Source: Bifidobacterium parmae
GTDB taxonomy: Bacteria > Actinomycetota > Actinomycetes > Actinomycetales > Bifidobacteriaceae
Assembly (NCBI RefSeq): GCF_002860365.1
Contig: NZ_NMWT01000010.1
Location: 96,866-160,865 of the forward strand
Reading direction: 5' to 3'
DNA: 64,000 bases
The first letter of the stretch is position 1; each line of letters opens with the position of its first letter. A program made the position numbers and the translations under genes. The notes beneath the pieces are model-generated. The model was not told the DNA's origin. It ran no database searches and worked only from the letters and a program-made list of their open reading frames with translations. Positions 1 through 8,845 of the stretch are shown here, one piece after another.

Positions 1-1
1 G

Positions 2-235
2 GGCGAAGTCATCGGCGATCTCAACCAGCGCCGTGGCAACATCCAGTCCATGACCGACGCCACCGGCGTCAAGGTCATCGACGCCAAGGTCCCGCTGTCC
101 GAGATGTTCGGCTACATCGGCGACCTCCGCTCGAAGACCCAGGGCCGCGCCATGTTCACCATGCAGATGGACTCCTACGCCGAGGTGCCGAAGAGCGTCT
201 CCGACGAGATCATCAAGGCCCAGCGCGGCGAGTGA
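2..235 (+). CDS. fusA: Elongation factor G, C-terminal end (partial)
   Basis: This is the last 77 codons of a gene that begins before the window. The visible protein opens with [17 protein letters not shown], the domain V signature of EF-G, followed by [20 protein letters not shown], which is also highly conserved in the family. EF-G is the cytoplasmic GTPase that moves tRNA and mRNA through the ribosome after peptide-bond formation. The gene sits 140 bp upstream of tuf on the same strand, as in the bacterial str operon (rpsL-rpsG-fusA-tuf). A perfect 13-bp inverted repeat lies between the two genes. The identification is secure; only the 5' part is missing because of the window edge. Confidence 0.97.
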   Translation, partial: GEVIGDLNQRRGNIQSMTDATGVKVIDAKVPLSEMFGYIGDLRSKTQGRAMFTMQMDSYAEVPKSVSDEIIKAQRGE

Positions 236-267
236 CACGCGTAGCTGCGTTGATTTGCGCCACGTCT

Positions 268-301
268 CCAGTCAGCGGTAATATCGTGTACCGCTGACTG
301 G
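268..301 (+). terminator. Perfect inverted repeat between fusA and tuf
   Basis: Arms CCAGTCAGCGGTA (268-280) and TACCGCTGACTGG (289-301) are perfectly complementary around an 8-nt loop. No run of T follows, so it is not a classical intrinsic terminator. It may be a partial terminator, an mRNA processing site, or an mRNA 3'-end stabiliser that lets fusA and tuf be expressed at different levels. The structure is seen directly; the function is inferred. Confidence 0.5.
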
Positions 302-375
302 GTTCTGGCTCCTTTCAATGTGGCACGAAACCCAGAAACCCAGTAAACCTACGAAACGTCCAGGAGGACAAAGTA

Positions 376-1575
376 ATGGCAAAGGAAAAGTACGAGCGTA
401 CTAAGCCGCACGTTAACATCGGCACCATCGGCCACGTCGATCACGGCAAGACGACCCTGACCGCGGCCATCTCCAAGGTTCTGCACGAGGAGTACCCGGA
501 TGTCAACCCGGAGTACGACTTCAACCAGATCGATTCCGCTCCGGAAGAGGCCGCCCGCGGTATCACCATCAACATCGCCCACATCGAGTACCAGACCGCG
601 AAGCGTCACTACGCTCACGTGGACTGCCCGGGCCACGCCGACTTCGTGAAGAACATGATCACCGGTGCCGCCCAGATGGATGGCGCCATCCTCGTTGTGG
701 CCGCCACCGACGGCCCGATGGCCCAGACCCGCGAGCACGTCCTGCTCGCCCGTCAGGTCGGCGTCCCGAAGATTCTGGTCGCCCTGAACAAGTGCGACAT
801 GGTCGACGATGAGGAGCTCATCGAGCTCGTCGAGGAAGAGGTCCGTGACCTCCTCGACGAGAACGGCTTCGATCGTGACTGCCCGGTCATCCACGTCTCC
901 GCCTACGGCGCGCTGCACGACGACGCTCCGGACCACGAGAAGTGGGTCGAGCAGATCAAGAAGCTCATGGACGCCGTCGACGAGTACATCCCGACCCCGG
1001 TCCACGACCTCGACAAGCCGTTCCTGATGCCGATCGAGGACGTCTTCACCATCTCCGGCCGTGGTACCGTCGTCACCGGCCGTGTTGAGCGTGGCCAGCT
1101 GGCCGTCAACACCCCGGTCGAGATCGTCGGCATCCGCCCGACCCAGAACACCACCGTCACCTCCATCGAGACCTTCCACAAGACGATGGACTCCTGCGAG
1201 GCTGGCGACAACACCGGTCTGCTCCTCCGTGGCCTCGGCCGTACGGACGTCGAGCGTGGCCAGGTCGTGGCTGCTCCGGGCTCCGTCACCCCGCACACCA
1301 AGTTCGAGGGTGAGGTCTACGTCCTGACCAAGGATGAGGGTGGCCGTCACTCGCCGTTCTTCTCCAACTACCGTCCGCAGTTCTACTTCCGCACCACCGA
1401 CGTCACCGGCGTCATCGAGCTGCCGGAAGGCGTCGAGATGGTCCAGCCGGGCGATCACGCGACCTTCACCGTCGAGCTGATCCAGCCGATCGCTATGGAG
1501 GAGGGCCTGACCTTCGCCGTGCGTGAGGGTGGCCACACCGTCGGCTCGGGCCGTGTCACCAAGATCCTCGCCTGA
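376..1575 (+). CDS. tuf: Elongation factor Tu
   Basis: Encodes 399 residues, the usual length for EF-Tu. EF-Tu is the GTPase that delivers aminoacyl-tRNA to the ribosomal A site. Seen in the protein are the P-loop GHVDHGKTT (about residues 19-27), the switch II motif DCPGHAD (about 83-89), the guanine-specificity motif NKCD (about 138-141), and the C-terminal beta-barrel domains ending in [10 protein letters not shown]. The start ATG follows a strong AGGAGGA ribosome-binding site. Codon use is strongly biased, as expected for a very highly expressed gene. It lies downstream of fusA and ends at a strong intrinsic terminator. Confidence 0.99.
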   Translation: MAKEKYERTKPHVNIGTIGHVDHGKTTLTAAISKVLHEEYPDVNPEYDFNQIDSAPEEAARGITINIAHIEYQTAKRHYAHVDCPGHADFVKNMITGAAQMDGAILVVAATDGPMAQTREHVLLARQVGVPKILVALNKCDMVDDEELIELVEEEVRDLLDENGFDRDCPVIHVSAYGALHDDAPDHEKWVEQIKKLMDAVDEYIPTPVHDLDKPFLMPIEDVFTISGRGTVVTGRVERGQLAVNTPVEIVGIRPTQNTTVTSIETFHKTMDSCEAGDNTGLLLRGLGRTDVERGQVVAAPGSVTPHTKFEGEVYVLTKDEGGRHSPFFSNYRPQFYFRTTDVTGVIELPEGVEMVQPGDHATFTVELIQPIAMEEGLTFAVREGGHTVGSGRVTKILA

Positions 1576-1619
1576 TTCCCATCAGAGAGATCTTCGACAC
1601 GCTTGAACTAGCGTACTGA

Positions 1620-1655
1620 AGAACCCCGGAACCCAATCGGTTCCGGGGTTCTTTC
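1620..1655 (+). terminator. Intrinsic terminator after tuf
   Basis: A GC-rich stem (AGAACCCCGGAA pairing with TTCCGGGGTTCT) closes a short loop and runs into a TTTC tail about 45 bp after the tuf stop codon. It marks the end of the fusA-tuf transcript. Confidence 0.85.
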
Positions 1656-1675
1656 GTATTCCAACGATGCACACG

Positions 1676-2212
1676 GACTTGCTCGTGAAAAACGGACTCG
1701 CTTCGCGAGACTGCATTGTTTCGCTCCGCTGGCGGTGATTAGGACTTGCTCCGCGAGGCTGTGTTGTTTGCCCCCGCTGGCGGGGGCTGTCGGCGTAGCC
1801 GACTGGGGGTGGTTTCCGGTTTAGCTGGAAGGTTTAGCTGGAAGGTGGACCACCCTCAGTCAGCCTTCGGCTGACAGCTCCCGCCAGCGGGAGCGGGGAT
1901 ATGGACTCGCTTCGCGAGGCTGTGTCGTTGTGCCCCCGCTGAGGTGCGGATTCACTCCGTGAGGCTGTGCCATTGTGCCCCCGCTGGCGGGGGCTGTCGG
2001 CGTAGCCGACTGGGGGTGGTTTCCGGTTTAGCTGGAAGGTTTAGCTGGAGGGTGACCACCCTCAGTCAGCCTTCGGCTGACAGCTCCCGCCAGCGGGAGC
2101 GGGGATATGGACTTGCTTCGCGAGGCTGTGTCGTTGTGCCCCCCGCTGAGGTGCGGATTTGCTCCGCGAGGCTGTGCCTCTTTCCGTCGGCGGGCGCACG
2201 GGGCTCGTTCCT
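1676..2212. repeat. Palindromic repeat cluster R1 (two direct copies)
   Basis: This gene-free stretch between tuf and the DUF559 gene consists almost entirely of GC-rich inverted repeats. Two nearly identical copies of a unit start at 1771 and 1978, a 207-bp shift. Each begins with the palindrome CCCCCGCTGGCGGGGG, then TGTC, a mini-hairpin (GGCGTAGCC), GACTGGGGGTGG, a central TTTAGCTGGAAGG segment, then CCACCCTCAGTC, a mini-hairpin closed on a CTTCGG loop, GACAGCTCCC, and the palindrome CCCGCCAGCGGG. The left arm is of the GGGGG subtype and the right arm of the GGGAG subtype, so each copy is chimeric. Short elements of the form 'GACTCGCTTCGCGAGGCTGTG' type (a GCTTCGC mini-hairpin) separate the copies. 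Confidence 0.85.
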
Positions 2213-2239
2213 ATCCCGCACGCGCCTACACTGGGAAAC

Positions 2240-2599
2240 ATGCTTCCCTATAACAAAGCCAATGTGCCTCTCGCGCGGCGGCTACGCGCCAACGCGACCC
2301 CATGGGAACGTAGACTCTGGTCCGATTATCTCCGCACGTATCCGTTCCGCTGGCAACGGCAGAAGCCGATACTCGACTACATCGTCGATTTCTACTGTGA
2401 CAAAGCCAAGCTCATCGTCGAGCTCGACGGCGGAGGACACTACACGGAGGAGCAACGGTTGGCCGACCGGCATCGTACCGCCGAGCTGAACGGCCTTGGA
2501 CTCCATGTGCTCCGTTACTCGAACCTCGATGTCGACCGACATTTCGGCGCGGTCTGCGAGGACATCGACAGAAACGTGCGAGAACGTGTGTCGATGTGA
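2240..2599 (+). CDS. DUF559-family small endonuclease-like protein
   Basis: Encodes 119 residues of the DUF559 family, which has a Vsr-like PD-(D/E)XK nuclease fold. Seen are the family opening NARRLR-type helix with TPWERRLW (residues 20-27) and the putative active-site core: D50 in YIVDFYC, then E61 and D63 in LIVELDGGGH, with H67. The C-terminal LRYSNLDVDRH also fits. ATG 2240 is chosen because family homology begins there; an in-frame upstream extension from 2159 reads through repeat DNA and looks spurious. No partner gene is obvious, but the gene is flanked on both sides by palindromic repeats (R1 and R2), and the next gene is a restriction-modification enzyme. The cellular role of short DUF559 proteins is not established; defence, repair or repeat mobilisation are possibilities. 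Confidence 0.8.
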   Translation: MLPYNKANVPLARRLRANATPWERRLWSDYLRTYPFRWQRQKPILDYIVDFYCDKAKLIVELDGGGHYTEEQRLADRHRTAELNGLGLHVLRYSNLDVDRHFGAVCEDIDRNVRERVSM

Positions 2600-2602
2600 T
2601 GC

Positions 2603-2812
2603 TTCGCTGGCGGTGCTGGACCACCCCCAGTCCGCTTCGCGGACAGCCCCCGCCGGCGGGGGCGGAAAACACTGTCTCGCGTAGCGAGTCCGTTTCGTCC
2701 GGCGGGGGCGAGAATGCTGTCCGGCTGTGTCGGTCCGTTTTCCGTCGGCGGGACGGAAACGCTGTCTCGCGTAGCGAGTCCATGTTCTTTGCCGGGGTGG
2801 GGTGCCGACGGT
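2603..2812. repeat. Palindromic repeat cluster R2
   Basis: Starts four bases after the DUF559 stop codon. It contains the right half of the large inverted repeat (CCACCCCCAGTC, mini-hairpin CGCTTCGCG, GACAGCCCCC, palindrome CGCCGGCGGGGG), followed by two short modules. Each module reads CTGTC, a mini-hairpin (CTCGCGTAGCGAG or CGGCTGTGTCGG), GTCCGTTT, then a GGCGGG segment. The left half of the large repeat is missing or lies within the DUF559 3' end. The promoter of the next gene must lie in or just after this stretch. Confidence 0.75.
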
Positions 2813-2854
2813 ATTGTGGTGTGCATTGGCAGAGCGACGAGGGAGCCTTCAGAA

Positions 2855-5800
2855 GTGAGTATTGACGAGATTTTCACGGCGATCGTGTCCGAATCGGTTG
2901 ACAAGCGCGAGCAGGGTACCCGTTTCGAGCGTGCCGTCGAGTTCTTCCTCGAACATGATCCTTCATGGCTGGAGCGCATCACGCAGGTGTGGCTGTGGGA
3001 CGAGGCGCCCACGAACGACGGCACGATGGACACGGGCATCGACCTGGTCGCCGAGGACGCGGACGGCTCGTATTGGGCGATTCAGGCGAAATGCTATTCG
3101 AAGCCGAAGCTCGCCGCGGGCGACGTGTCCACGTTCTTCATGAACGCCCTCGCCGATGACCGCTACCAGCATTACATGCTCGCCGACACGACCTCCGGAT
3201 ATACGAGCGTGCTTGAGGATTTCATGCTGTCCCATCCGGACAGGGATATGGTCCGGTTGGATCTGGACACGATGCGCGGGTCGAATCTCGACTGGGGCGC
3301 GTTCATCGACGGCACGGAATCCTCGGCCCGCGTGACCTTTGATCCGCGCCCTCACCAGCGTGAGGCCATCGACGCGGTGAAGACCGAGCTTGCGGATCAT
3401 GACCGGTGTTCGCTGGTGATGGCGTGCGGCACCGGCAAGACGTTGACCTCGCTGCGTCTGACCGAGGAGATGACGGGTGAGGGCGGTACGGTCCTGTTCC
3501 TCGCGCCGTCGATCTCCCTCGTGTCGCAGTCGATGCGCGACTGGGTGAACCAGACCCGCCGCCGCATCAACGTGTACGTGGTGTGCTCGGACGGCAAGGC
3601 CAGCAAGCTGAGCAAATCCGACCGGGAATCCTACGGACAGTTGACGGACATCCCGTTCCCGGCGACGACGAACGCGGAGACGGTCGCCAACCGGTTCAGG
3701 CCGCGCGAGGACGCGTTGAACGTCGTGTTCTCCACGTACCAGTCGATCCAGGTCATCCACGATGCGCAGCGGCTCGGCCTGCCGGATTTCGATCTGACGA
3801 TCTGCGACGAGGCGCATCGCACCACCGGTGTGATGGACGGGGAGGCCGCGTTCCAGAAGATCCATGACGCCGGTTTCATCCACTCGGCGAAGCGCCTGTA
3901 CATGACGGCCACGCCGCGCATCTACGGCGAGGGCGCGAAGAACAAGGCCAAGGAAGGCGCCATCGAGATCGCCAGCATGGACGACGAGAACGTGTACGGC
4001 CGCATCGCCTACCGGTTGAGCTTCGGCAAGGCCGTGGACTTGGGATTGCTCACGGACTACAAGATCGTGGTCATGCAGGTCGCGGAAAGCATGATGGGCT
4101 CGGTCATGCAGAAGCAGTATGGCGCGAAGGACTCCGAGATCCCGTTGGACGACGCGGCCAAGTTCGTCGGCTGTTGGAAGGCGTTGTTCGACCGGCGGCA
4201 CTCCAAGAGCGTGGACGAGCTCGTGTCGCGCGGCAGGCATGCCGCCGAGACCGCGCCGGACGATTCCAAACGCGTCCTGCACCATGCGATCGCGTTCGCC
4301 GCGAGCATCAAGGATTCGAAGGCGCTCTCCGCGAAGTTCCGTACCGTCATCGACGACTACACGCGCAACCTTGAGGACACCGACGCGAACAAGGCCGTGA
4401 AGGCCGCCAATCACGAGGTACATGTGGAGATCGACCACGTGGACGGCGGCATGGACGCGGCCACCCGCCGCGGCAAGCTCGACTGGCTGGCCGCCGAGAC
4501 CGCGGACAATGAGTGCCACATCCTCTCGAACGCTCGTTGCCTTGCGGAGGGCATCGACGTGCCCGATCTGGACGCGGTCATGTACCTGAACGCGCGGCGC
4601 AGCCGCGTGGACATCATCCAGTCCGTCGGCCGCGTCATGCGCAAGGCCCCCGGCAAGGAGTACGGGTATATCATCATCCCGGTCGTCATCCCGCTGGGCG
4701 CCGACCCGGATTCGATTCTCTCCTCCGGCGTGTATGAGGTCGTCTGGGAGGTCGTGCGTGCCCTGCGCAGTCACGACGAACGGTTGGACGCGATCATCAA
4801 TGCGGCCGCGCTCGGTGACGAGGATTCGTTGAAGCGTATCATCGAGGTCGAGGTGCTGGACGAGTCGAAACTGCGCAGGTCCAAGCGTTCCGGACGGAAG
4901 ACCACGAGCGTCGGCGGCGGTGAGCGGACGGGCGACGACGGCAACGCCGGCGGTGGGTCCGGTGACGATGCCGGTTCGAATGATGACGGCAGGGGCTTCC
5001 AGCCGGAATTGGATTTCGAATTGGGGGAGATGGCGAAGGCCATCAACGCGCAGATCGTGCGCAAGTGCGGCACGAAGATCTACTGGGGTGAGTGGACCGA
5101 CGACATCGCGGCCATCACCCGCCGTCGCGCCGAAGCCATCTACACGCTCGTCGACCAGCCCGGCCCCGCACGTGACTCGTTCCTTGAGTTCGTGGACGGG
5201 TTGAAGGACAGCCTCAACCCGGGTTATTCGGAGGTCGACGCGATCGCCGTGCTCGCGCAGCATGAGGTGACGAAGCCGATTTTCCAGACCTTGTTCACCA
5301 ACAAGGAGGTCATCGAGCATAATCCCATCGTCCGCGGTCTTGACCGGACGATGAACGCCCTGTACGAGGCGGGATTGCCGGAGGTGACGAGCAATCCGAC
5401 GCTGCGCGACCTGTACTCGTCGGTGCGGCTGTCGGCGAGCCAGTTGGAGACGGACGTCGCCAAGCAGAACCTCATCAAGGAGATCTACAACGAGTTCTTC
5501 ACCAAGGCGTTCAAGGACACCGCCGACTCGCTGGGCATCGTCTACACGCCCGTCGAAGTGGTGGATGCGCAGCTGCACATGGTGCAGCGCGCGTTGGAGC
5601 GCGAGTTCGGCCAGTCGCTGGGTTCTCGCGGCGTGCACGTTTTGGACGGGTTCGCGGGCACCGGCACGTACATCTGCCGGCTCATCGAGGATGAATCATT
5701 GATTTCCGTGGAGGATCTGCCGTACAAGTACGCGCACGACCTGCACTCCAACGAGATCGTGCCCCTGGCCGCGACCATCATGGACATCAACATCGAACAG

Positions 5801-7801
5801 TCCTACCACAAGCGAATCGGGGGGGGGTATCAGGTATTCCCGGGTGCGCTCCTGACGGACACGTTCCAGATGCACGAGGATGGCGACACGTTGGACGACA
5901 CCGTGTTCACCGAGAATACCGAACGTATCAAACAGCAGAAGGCTCTGCCGATCAAGGTCATCGTCGGCAATCCGCCATATAGGGCCGGCGACAGCGAGAA
6001 CACCGGCAACCAGAACACCAAATACCCAACGTTGGATAAGCGGGTCGAGGAGACCTACGTGGCGAACTCCGACGCCACGCTCAACAACTCGCTGTACGAC
6101 CACTACATCCGCGCGTTCCGCTGGGCCTCCGACCGCATCGGCGACTCCGGCATCGTCTGCTTCGTCACCAACGGCGGATGGCTCAAAGGCACCGCAGGAG
6201 CCGGCGTGCGCCGCTGCTTCGCCAACGAGTTCAGCAGCATCTACGTATACAACCTGCGCGGCAACCAGCGCACCTCAGGCGAGGAATCCCGGCGCGAGGG
6301 CGGCAAGATCTTCGACTCCGGCTCCCGAGCCACCATCGCCATTACCATGCTCGTCAAAAACCCCGCATCCGCCGAGCACGGTGTCATCCATTACAGGGAC
6401 ATCGGCGACTACCTCAATCGGCAGCAGAAACTCGACATCCTCAAGGATGTGGCCGAGGATGACCCGGAATGGATTGAACTCCAACCGGACAAGCACGGGG
6501 ACTGGCTCGATCAACGAGACGACAGCTACACCACATTCATTCCCACCGGCGTACAGGATGGGAACAAGAAACTTCCTACCGGCCTGTTCTCCACATGGTC
6601 TTCAGGCGTAATCACAAATAGAGACGCATGGTGCTACAACTCTAAACGCGGGCTAGTAGAAGCTAACATGCAGTCAATGATTAACGTTTATCTTGAAGAA
6701 TTGACTCGTTGGAGGACAAGTGGTAAGCCGGCGGCGATAAGGGACTTTTTGACTGCGGACGAGACACAAATTAAATGGACTCGTGAAGTTTACGATGATA
6801 TTAGGCATGAACGCACTGCATCGTACAACAACAATCACATCAGATTGGCAATGTACCGTCCGTTCTTCAAGCAGTGGCAGTACATGGACTCCATGTTCAA
6901 TAATTGCGTCTATCTTCAACCGCAGTTGTTCCCGTACCCTGGAGCAAAAAATCTGGAAATATGTATGGTCGGACCGGCAGCAGGTCGTGACTATTCGTGC
7001 ATTATCTCGGAATGTGTGCCTGATCGCCACATGCAAAGCACGTCGCAGTGTTTCCCGCTGTATTGGTATGAGAAGGTCGAGCCGTCGGATGACGGCGGCC
7101 TGTTCTCGGAGTCGGATGTGTCCGGTGCGGACGAGCATGGGTACGTTCGTCATGACGCGATCACCGACACCGGTCTGAAGGTGTTCCGCGAGGCGTGCCC
7201 GGGCCTGCGCATCTCGAAGGAGGACGTCTTCTACTACGTGTACGGCGTGCTCCACAGCCCCGAATACCGTCGCCGGTTCGCGAACAACCTGAAGAAGGAG
7301 CTGCCGCGCATCCCGTTGGCGAAGGATTTCACGGCGTTCATGAAGGCCGGCCGCGCCTTGGCGCATCTGCATCTCGACTACGAGTCGATCGACCCGTGGC
7401 CGGTCATGGAGGTCGGCGACAAGGCGAACCCGGGACGCACCGAGAAGATGACGTATCCGAGGAAGGTCAAGGATCCGGAGACCGGCAAGAAGGTGCCGGA
7501 CCGCAGCGTGCTCAGGGTCGCGGAGAACCTGACCATCGAGGGCATCCCGTTGCGTGCCTACGAGTACGTGGTCAACGGCAAGAGCGCGATCGGCTGGCTC
7601 ATCGATAGGTATAAGGTCACCACCGACAAGAAGAGCGGCATCGTCAACGATCCGAACGAGTATTCCGAGAATCCGCGCTACATCGTGGACGTGGTGGAGA
7701 AGGTCATCCGCGTGAGCATGGAGACGTTGGATATCGTGGACGGACTGCCCGCCTTGGAGGAGCTGCCCCAGCCCGCCGACTGGCCCGCCGCCTGGCGCTG
7801 A
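2855..7801 (+). CDS. Type ISP single-chain restriction-modification enzyme
   Basis: Encodes about 1648 residues from GTG 2855; an upstream in-frame start at 2714 would translate repeat DNA and is rejected. The architecture matches Type ISP enzymes such as LlaGI. An N-terminal Mrr/PD-(D/E)XK nuclease is marked by GIDLVAEDADG and WAIQAKC. A superfamily 2 helicase/translocase follows, with Walker A CGTGKT (about 190-195), DEAH (318-321), motif III MTATPR, and motif VI QSVGRVMRK. A linker rich in Gly/Asp comes next, then an N6-adenine methyltransferase with motif I DGFAGTGTY (931-939) and NPPY (1039-1042). The C-terminal part is the presumed target-recognition domain. Such enzymes methylate one strand of an asymmetric site and cut between head-to-head sites after ATP-driven translocation. 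The stretch 6600-7030 is visibly AT-richer than the rest, suggesting a replaced recognition domain. The reading frame is intact. Confidence 0.92.
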   Translation: MSIDEIFTAIVSESVDKREQGTRFERAVEFFLEHDPSWLERITQVWLWDEAPTNDGTMDTGIDLVAEDADGSYWAIQAKCYSKPKLAAGDVSTFFMNALADDRYQHYMLADTTSGYTSVLEDFMLSHPDRDMVRLDLDTMRGSNLDWGAFIDGTESSARVTFDPRPHQREAIDAVKTELADHDRCSLVMACGTGKTLTSLRLTEEMTGEGGTVLFLAPSISLVSQSMRDWVNQTRRRINVYVVCSDGKASKLSKSDRESYGQLTDIPFPATTNAETVANRFRPREDALNVVFSTYQSIQVIHDAQRLGLPDFDLTICDEAHRTTGVMDGEAAFQKIHDAGFIHSAKRLYMTATPRIYGEGAKNKAKEGAIEIASMDDENVYGRIAYRLSFGKAVDLGLLTDYKIVVMQVAESMMGSVMQKQYGAKDSEIPLDDAAKFVGCWKALFDRRHSKSVDELVSRGRHAAETAPDDSKRVLHHAIAFAASIKDSKALSAKFRTVIDDYTRNLEDTDANKAVKAANHEVHVEIDHVDGGMDAATRRGKLDWLAAETADNECHILSNARCLAEGIDVPDLDAVMYLNARRSRVDIIQSVGRVMRKAPGKEYGYIIIPVVIPLGADPDSILSSGVYEVVWEVVRALRSHDERLDAIINAAALGDEDSLKRIIEVEVLDESKLRRSKRSGRKTTSVGGGERTGDDGNAGGGSGDDAGSNDDGRGFQPELDFELGEMAKAINAQIVRKCGTKIYWGEWTDDIAAITRRRAEAIYTLVDQPGPARDSFLEFVDGLKDSLNPGYSEVDAIAVLAQHEVTKPIFQTLFTNKEVIEHNPIVRGLDRTMNALYEAGLPEVTSNPTLRDLYSSVRLSASQLETDVAKQNLIKEIYNEFFTKAFKDTADSLGIVYTPVEVVDAQLHMVQRALEREFGQSLGSRGVHVLDGFAGTGTYICRLIEDESLISVEDLPYKYAHDLHSNEIVPLAATIMDINIEQSYHKRIGGGYQVFPGALLTDTFQMHEDGDTLDDTVFTENTERIKQQKALPIKVIVGNPPYRAGDSENTGNQNTKYPTLDKRVEETYVANSDATLNNSLYDHYIRAFRWASDRIGDSGIVCFVTNGGWLKGTAGAGVRRCFANEFSSIYVYNLRGNQRTSGEESRREGGKIFDSGSRATIAITMLVKNPASAEHGVIHYRDIGDYLNRQQKLDILKDVAEDDPEWIELQPDKHGDWLDQRDDSYTTFIPTGVQDGNKKLPTGLFSTWSSGVITNRDAWCYNSKRGLVEANMQSMINVYLEELTRWRTSGKPAAIRDFLTADETQIKWTREVYDDIRHERTASYNNNHIRLAMYRPFFKQWQYMDSMFNNCVYLQPQLFPYPGAKNLEICMVGPAAGRDYSCIISECVPDRHMQSTSQCFPLYWYEKVEPSDDGGLFSESDVSGADEHGYVRHDAITDTGLKVFREACPGLRISKEDVFYYVYGVLHSPEYRRRFANNLKKELPRIPLAKDFTAFMKAGRALAHLHLDYESIDPWPVMEVGDKANPGRTEKMTYPRKVKDPETGKKVPDRSVLRVAENLTIEGIPLRAYEYVVNGKSAIGWLIDRYKVTTDKKSGIVNDPNEYSENPRYIVDVVEKVIRVSMETLDIVDGLPALEELPQPADWPAAWR

Positions 7802-7803
7802 CG

Positions 7804-8165
7804 GTAAGGGCCGACCACCCCCGGTCGGCTTCGCCGACAGCCCCCGCCAGCGGGGGCGGAAAACACTGTCTCGCGGAGCGAGGCGTTGTTTTGCTCCCGC
7901 TGGCGGGAGCTGTCAGCCGTAGGCTGACTGAGGGTGGTTGTTGCTTGGGTTTGGTTTGTGGACCACCCCCAGTCCGCTTCGCGGACAGCCCCCGCCAGCG
8001 GGGGCGGAAACACTGTCCGGCTGTGCCGGTCCGTTTCCCGCCAGCGGGAGCGAGAAAACGACTCGCCTTGCGAGTCCGTTTCGTCCGGCGGGGCGAGAGG
8101 ATACTGTCCGGCTTCGCCGGTCCGTTCCGTTTCCGCCGGTGTGGCGCGGTAGGGGGGTGGTGGCA
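7804..8165. repeat. Palindromic repeat cluster R3
   Basis: Fills the 420-bp gap between the restriction enzyme and efp. A right-half repeat comes first (CCACCCCCGGTC, GGCTTCGCC mini-hairpin, GACAGCCCCC, palindrome). A complete large inverted repeat follows at about 7891-8006: its left arm is of the GGGAG/TGAGGGTGG subtype and its right arm of the GGGGG subtype, again chimeric. Three short modules come next, each with CTGTC or GACTC, a mini-hairpin (CGGCTGTGCCG, TCGCCTTGCGA, CGGCTTCGCCG), and GTCCGTTTC. The efp promoter probably lies at the 3' edge (8150-8215). Confidence 0.82.
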
Positions 8166-8221
8166 TAATGGCGTAGGCAAATTTTGGGTAAGCCCTCGAC
8201 ACTAGAAATAGGTGAGACATC

Positions 8222-8779
8222 GTGGCACAGACTACCAATGACATCAAGAACGGTTCCGTCCTGAACCTGGACGGCCAGCTGTGGACCGTCCTCAAGTTCC
8301 AGCACGTCAAGCCGGGCAAGGGCCCCGCCTTCGTGCGCACCACCATCAAGAACGTGCTCTCCGGCAAGATCGTCGACAAGACCTTCAACGCGGGCATGAA
8401 GATGGAGTTCGAGACCGTCGACAACCGCAACCTCCAGTACTCCTACGAGGACGGCGACAACCTGGTCTTCATGGACATGACCACCTACGATCAGGTCTAC
8501 GTGCCGAAGTCCATCGTCGACACCAAGTTCCTGCTCGAAGGCACCGACTGCATCGTGTCCTTCCACGACGAGACCCCGCTGAGCGTCGAACTGCCGGCCT
8601 CCGTCGTCCTGACCATCACCCACACCGAGCCGGGCCTGCAGGGCAACCGCTCCAACGCCGGCACCAAGCCGGCCACCGTCGAGACCGGCGCCGAGATCCA
8701 GGTCCCGCTGTTCATCAACGAGGGCGAGAAGGTCAAGGTCAACACCACCGACGGCTCCTACCTGGGCCGCGAGAACTGA
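8222..8779 (+). CDS. efp: Elongation factor P
   Basis: Encodes 185 residues from GTG 8222, preceded by a TAGGTGAG ribosome-binding site. EF-P binds between the P and E sites and relieves ribosome stalling at consecutive prolines. Seen are the N-terminal KOW-like domain with the tip loop [12 protein letters not shown] (about residues 30-41), whose Lys is the modification position in many bacteria, and the OB domains with VELPASVVL and the C-terminal [12 protein letters not shown] signature (FVxVDTRTGEYxxR-like). No EF-P modification genes (epmA, epmB, earP) are visible nearby. nusB follows 66 bp downstream on the same strand, a common efp-nusB pairing in bacteria. Confidence 0.97.
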   Translation: MAQTTNDIKNGSVLNLDGQLWTVLKFQHVKPGKGPAFVRTTIKNVLSGKIVDKTFNAGMKMEFETVDNRNLQYSYEDGDNLVFMDMTTYDQVYVPKSIVDTKFLLEGTDCIVSFHDETPLSVELPASVVLTITHTEPGLQGNRSNAGTKPATVETGAEIQVPLFINEGEKVKVNTTDGSYLGREN

Positions 8780-8845
8780 TCCGCCACCCGCGGATCACCC
8801 CAGTTCCAACCGGTAAACCGACGACACGAAGGACGAAAGAGCTGC

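Noticed and set aside
349-1536. Long minus-strand ORF antisense to tuf (395 codons)
   Set aside because: It is a shadow produced by strongly biased GC-rich codons of tuf; its sequence has no recognisable domain and no ribosome-binding site.
1944-2489. Plus-strand ORF of 181 codons through R1 and the DUF559 gene
   Set aside because: It reads palindromic repeats and an alternate frame of the DUF559 gene, with Arg/Ser-rich low-complexity product.
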